Assembly: GCA_019455245.1 (NCBI GenBank)
Contig: JACFMR010000001.1
Span: 151,512 to 215,511, forward strand
Source: Opitutaceae bacterium
Lineage (GTDB): Bacteria > Verrucomicrobiota > Verrucomicrobiia > Opitutales > Opitutaceae
DNA: 64,000 nt
Direction: 5' to 3'
The position numbers and the translations under genes were made by a program. The notes beneath the pieces are model-generated. The model did not search any database and was not told where the DNA came from. It saw nothing but the letters and a program-made list of their open reading frames with translations. Positions 62,691 to 64,000 of this stretch are shown here, piece after piece (the stretch's first letter is position 1; each line of letters opens with the position of its first letter).

Positions 62691-63521
62691 TCACTTTGCC
62701 GCCGGCAAGGGTTCGGCCCGTCGCAGCCACAACCAGAGCCCGGCCACGACCAGGAAAACCGAATAGAAGGTCCCGCGGCTCAGGCCCAGGATCAATCCGG
62801 CATCGGGTTCGCGGAACATCTCGCCGATGGCCCTGACCAGGGCGTAGAGCAGTAGAAATTCGCCCGCGAGCCGGCCGGGGTGACGGGCGGCAACATCGCT
62901 GCGCCAGATGCGGAGCTGCATCACGACGAGTAACAGCAGCCCCTCCAACGCCGCCTCGTAGAGCTGGGAAGGGTGGCGGGGTTCGATCAGAATCGGCGGC
63001 GTGCCAGGCGGCGCGCTGGCCGGAAAAATCACCGCCCAGGGGACCGTCGATATTTTGCCCCAGAGCTCGCCGTTGATGAAGTTGGCCAGCCGGCCGAACA
63101 GCAGACCCGCGGGAGCGGTGGTGGCCACCAAGTCGCCGAGATGGAGAAAGGGAATCTGCTGGCGGCGCCCATACCACCAGAGCGCGACCACCACGCCGGC
63201 AAAACCGCCATGGCTGGCCATGCCGCCGTCCCACACCCGCAACAGGGCCAGCGGATCGCTCAGCAGCACCTGCGGTTGATAAAGCAGGAAAAACCCGAGC
63301 CGGCCGCCGGCCAAAACACCGATGATGATGGCCATCATGAAATCGACGATCTGGGCGGCCGGCAGGCGTGAACGTCCGGCGACGGCGTAGCGGTGCAGCA
63401 ACCAGCCCGCGACCACGAAACCCAGCACATAGGCCAGGCCGTAATAACGGATGCCGATCGTGTCCGTGAATTGAAGCAAAAACGGGCTCAGGTCGTGAAC
63501 CCAATGGGAGGGCGGTGTCAC
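62691..63521 (-). CDS. lgt: Prolipoprotein diacylglyceryl transferase
   Basis: A 276-residue inner-membrane enzyme with about seven membrane helices that moves diacylglycerol onto the lipobox Cys of preproteins, including those encoded in this window. The Lgt signature is GRLANFINGELWG; RVWDGGMASHGGFAGVVVAL holds the essential His and Gly. RHPSQLYEAALEGLLLL is a further family block. It overlaps the upstream CBS-domain gene by 4 bp (ATGA) on the same strand. Confidence 0.95.
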   Translation of the reverse strand: MTPPSHWVHDLSPFLLQFTDTIGIRYYGLAYVLGFVVAGWLLHRYAVAGRSRLPAAQIVDFMMAIIIGVLAGGRLGFFLLYQPQVLLSDPLALLRVWDGGMASHGGFAGVVVALWWYGRRQQIPFLHLGDLVATTAPAGLLFGRLANFINGELWGKISTVPWAVIFPASAPPGTPPILIEPRHPSQLYEAALEGLLLLVVMQLRIWRSDVAARHPGRLAGEFLLLYALVRAIGEMFREPDAGLILGLSRGTFYSVFLVVAGLWLWLRRAEPLPAAK

Positions 63522-64000
63522 GGGGATTTGGTCCGTTGGCCCGGAGGTATGGGCGGTTGGGAGTGGCCGGGTTTCAACCCGCGGGCCCGGCGCAGCTGCT
63601 TGGCCCGGGCGAGCTCGCGCATGTCCACCGCGGGATCGTCTTTTTCGAAGATCTCGCGGCCCAGCAGGTGCTCGATCACGTCCTCCATGGCCACGACCCC
63701 GGCGGTGGAGCCGAATTCATCGACGACCACCAGCAGCTGCTGGTGGGTGCGGAGAAAAACCTGCAGGGCGTTGCCCGCGGTGACGGTTTCGGGGACGAAA
63801 TGGCATTCCTGCATCAGCTTCTCGACCACTTCGAGATCGCGGTCGTGCGCCTTGGCGTTGAGCAGGTCGCGCCGGCGCACGATGCCGACAATCTCGTCGA
63901 GGCTCCGGCCGTAAACCGGCATGCGGGCAAAGGGCAGGTTGGGAAACTCGCGGAAGACCTCGCCGATGGTGGCGTTTTTGCGGATGGCGGTGACTACGAT
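63518..64000 (-). CDS. HlyC/CorC-type CBS-domain protein (5-prime partial)
   Basis: The frame is open through base 64000, so the N-terminal CNNM membrane domain must lie outside the window. The visible part has a CBS pair: VVTAIRKNATIGEVFREFPN, IVGIVRRRDLLNAKAH and the paired QQLLVVVDEFGSTAGVVAME. It ends soon after (residue about 160 of the visible part) with a Pro/Lys-rich tail; the CorC-type transporter-associated domain that often follows is not present. Function: membrane protein linked to Mg2+/Co2+ handling. The start lies outside, so ATG 63922 is internal. Confidence 0.88.
   Translation of the reverse strand: MVVTAIRKNATIGEVFREFPNLPFARMPVYGRSLDEIVGIVRRRDLLNAKAHDRDLEVVEKLMQECHFVPETVTAGNALQVFLRTHQQLLVVVDEFGSTAGVVAMEDVIEHLLGREIFEKDDPAVDMRELARAKQLRRARGLKPGHSQPPIPPGQRTKSP

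Overview
The window is dense, high-GC bacterial chromosome (tightly packed genes, short gaps, no rRNA, tRNA, IS element, phage or CRISPR array seen). Gene content points to Verrucomicrobiota, most likely class Opitutae / family Opitutaceae. The reasons are a Gram-negative envelope (LPS glycosyltransferases, MsbA-like exporter, Lgt, lipoproteins, secretin), a sodium-pumping methylmalonyl-CoA decarboxylase, and a five-gene secretin/pilus-type operon whose order matches, from memory, the Akkermansia Amuc_1102-1098 locus. The taxon is inferred; no marker was searched. Few genes have a clear Shine-Dalgarno sequence; the sigma factor gene and pdhA are exceptions.

Layout. 1-4353 (+): sodium-translocating decarboxylase genes alpha (cut by the left edge), biotin carrier, delta and beta, then biotin ligase. 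4365-11277: GNAT acetyltransferase, secreted serine hydrolase, a 1018-residue glycoside-hydrolase-like protein and a TPR membrane protein. 11354-28840 (-): one long same-strand run, read from right to left: pyrF, ispD, ispF, three tandem oligopeptide-binding lipoproteins, two peptide permeases, an MsbA-like exporter, three LPS-type glycosyltransferases, a DciA/DUF721 gene, a vapBC toxin-antitoxin pair, rpsO and pnp. 28918-33815 (+): ispE, PTS enzyme I and a TPR histidine kinase. 33782-39888: DoxX-like protein (-), aldo/keto reductase (+), a small unknown gene plus pyruvate dehydrogenase E2, E1-beta and E1-alpha (-), and a Nudix hydrolase (-). 39967-46737 (+): the pilus/secretin operon. 46738-49733: a truncated exonuclease copy, a TPR protein on the opposite strand, and the intact exonuclease. 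49730-54711: response regulator, a frameshifted lipoprotein gene, hisG, aguB, aguA and a lipoprotein. 54911-64000: rpsA, sigma factor, trpE, glmS, glgC, lgt and a CBS-domain protein cut by the right edge.

How they work together. The left block couples decarboxylation to Na+ export and carries the enzyme that biotinylates its carrier. The pyr/isp genes make UMP and isoprenoid precursors. The central block builds and moves envelope glycolipid and takes up peptides, although no peptide-importer ATPase is present. The pdh operon supplies acetyl-CoA but has no E3 gene here. The PilM-PilN / PilO-like / PilP-like / secretin set forms a trans-envelope assembly.

The most unusual signals are two places where an end of a resident gene is duplicated around an inserted gene: a perfect 62-bp repeat flanking vapBC, and a decayed 5-prime copy of the exonuclease gene on the far side of a TPR gene. 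Others are the PilM-PilN fusion in an Akkermansia-type operon, three tandem binding proteins without an ATPase, and a single-base frameshift in a lipoprotein gene.
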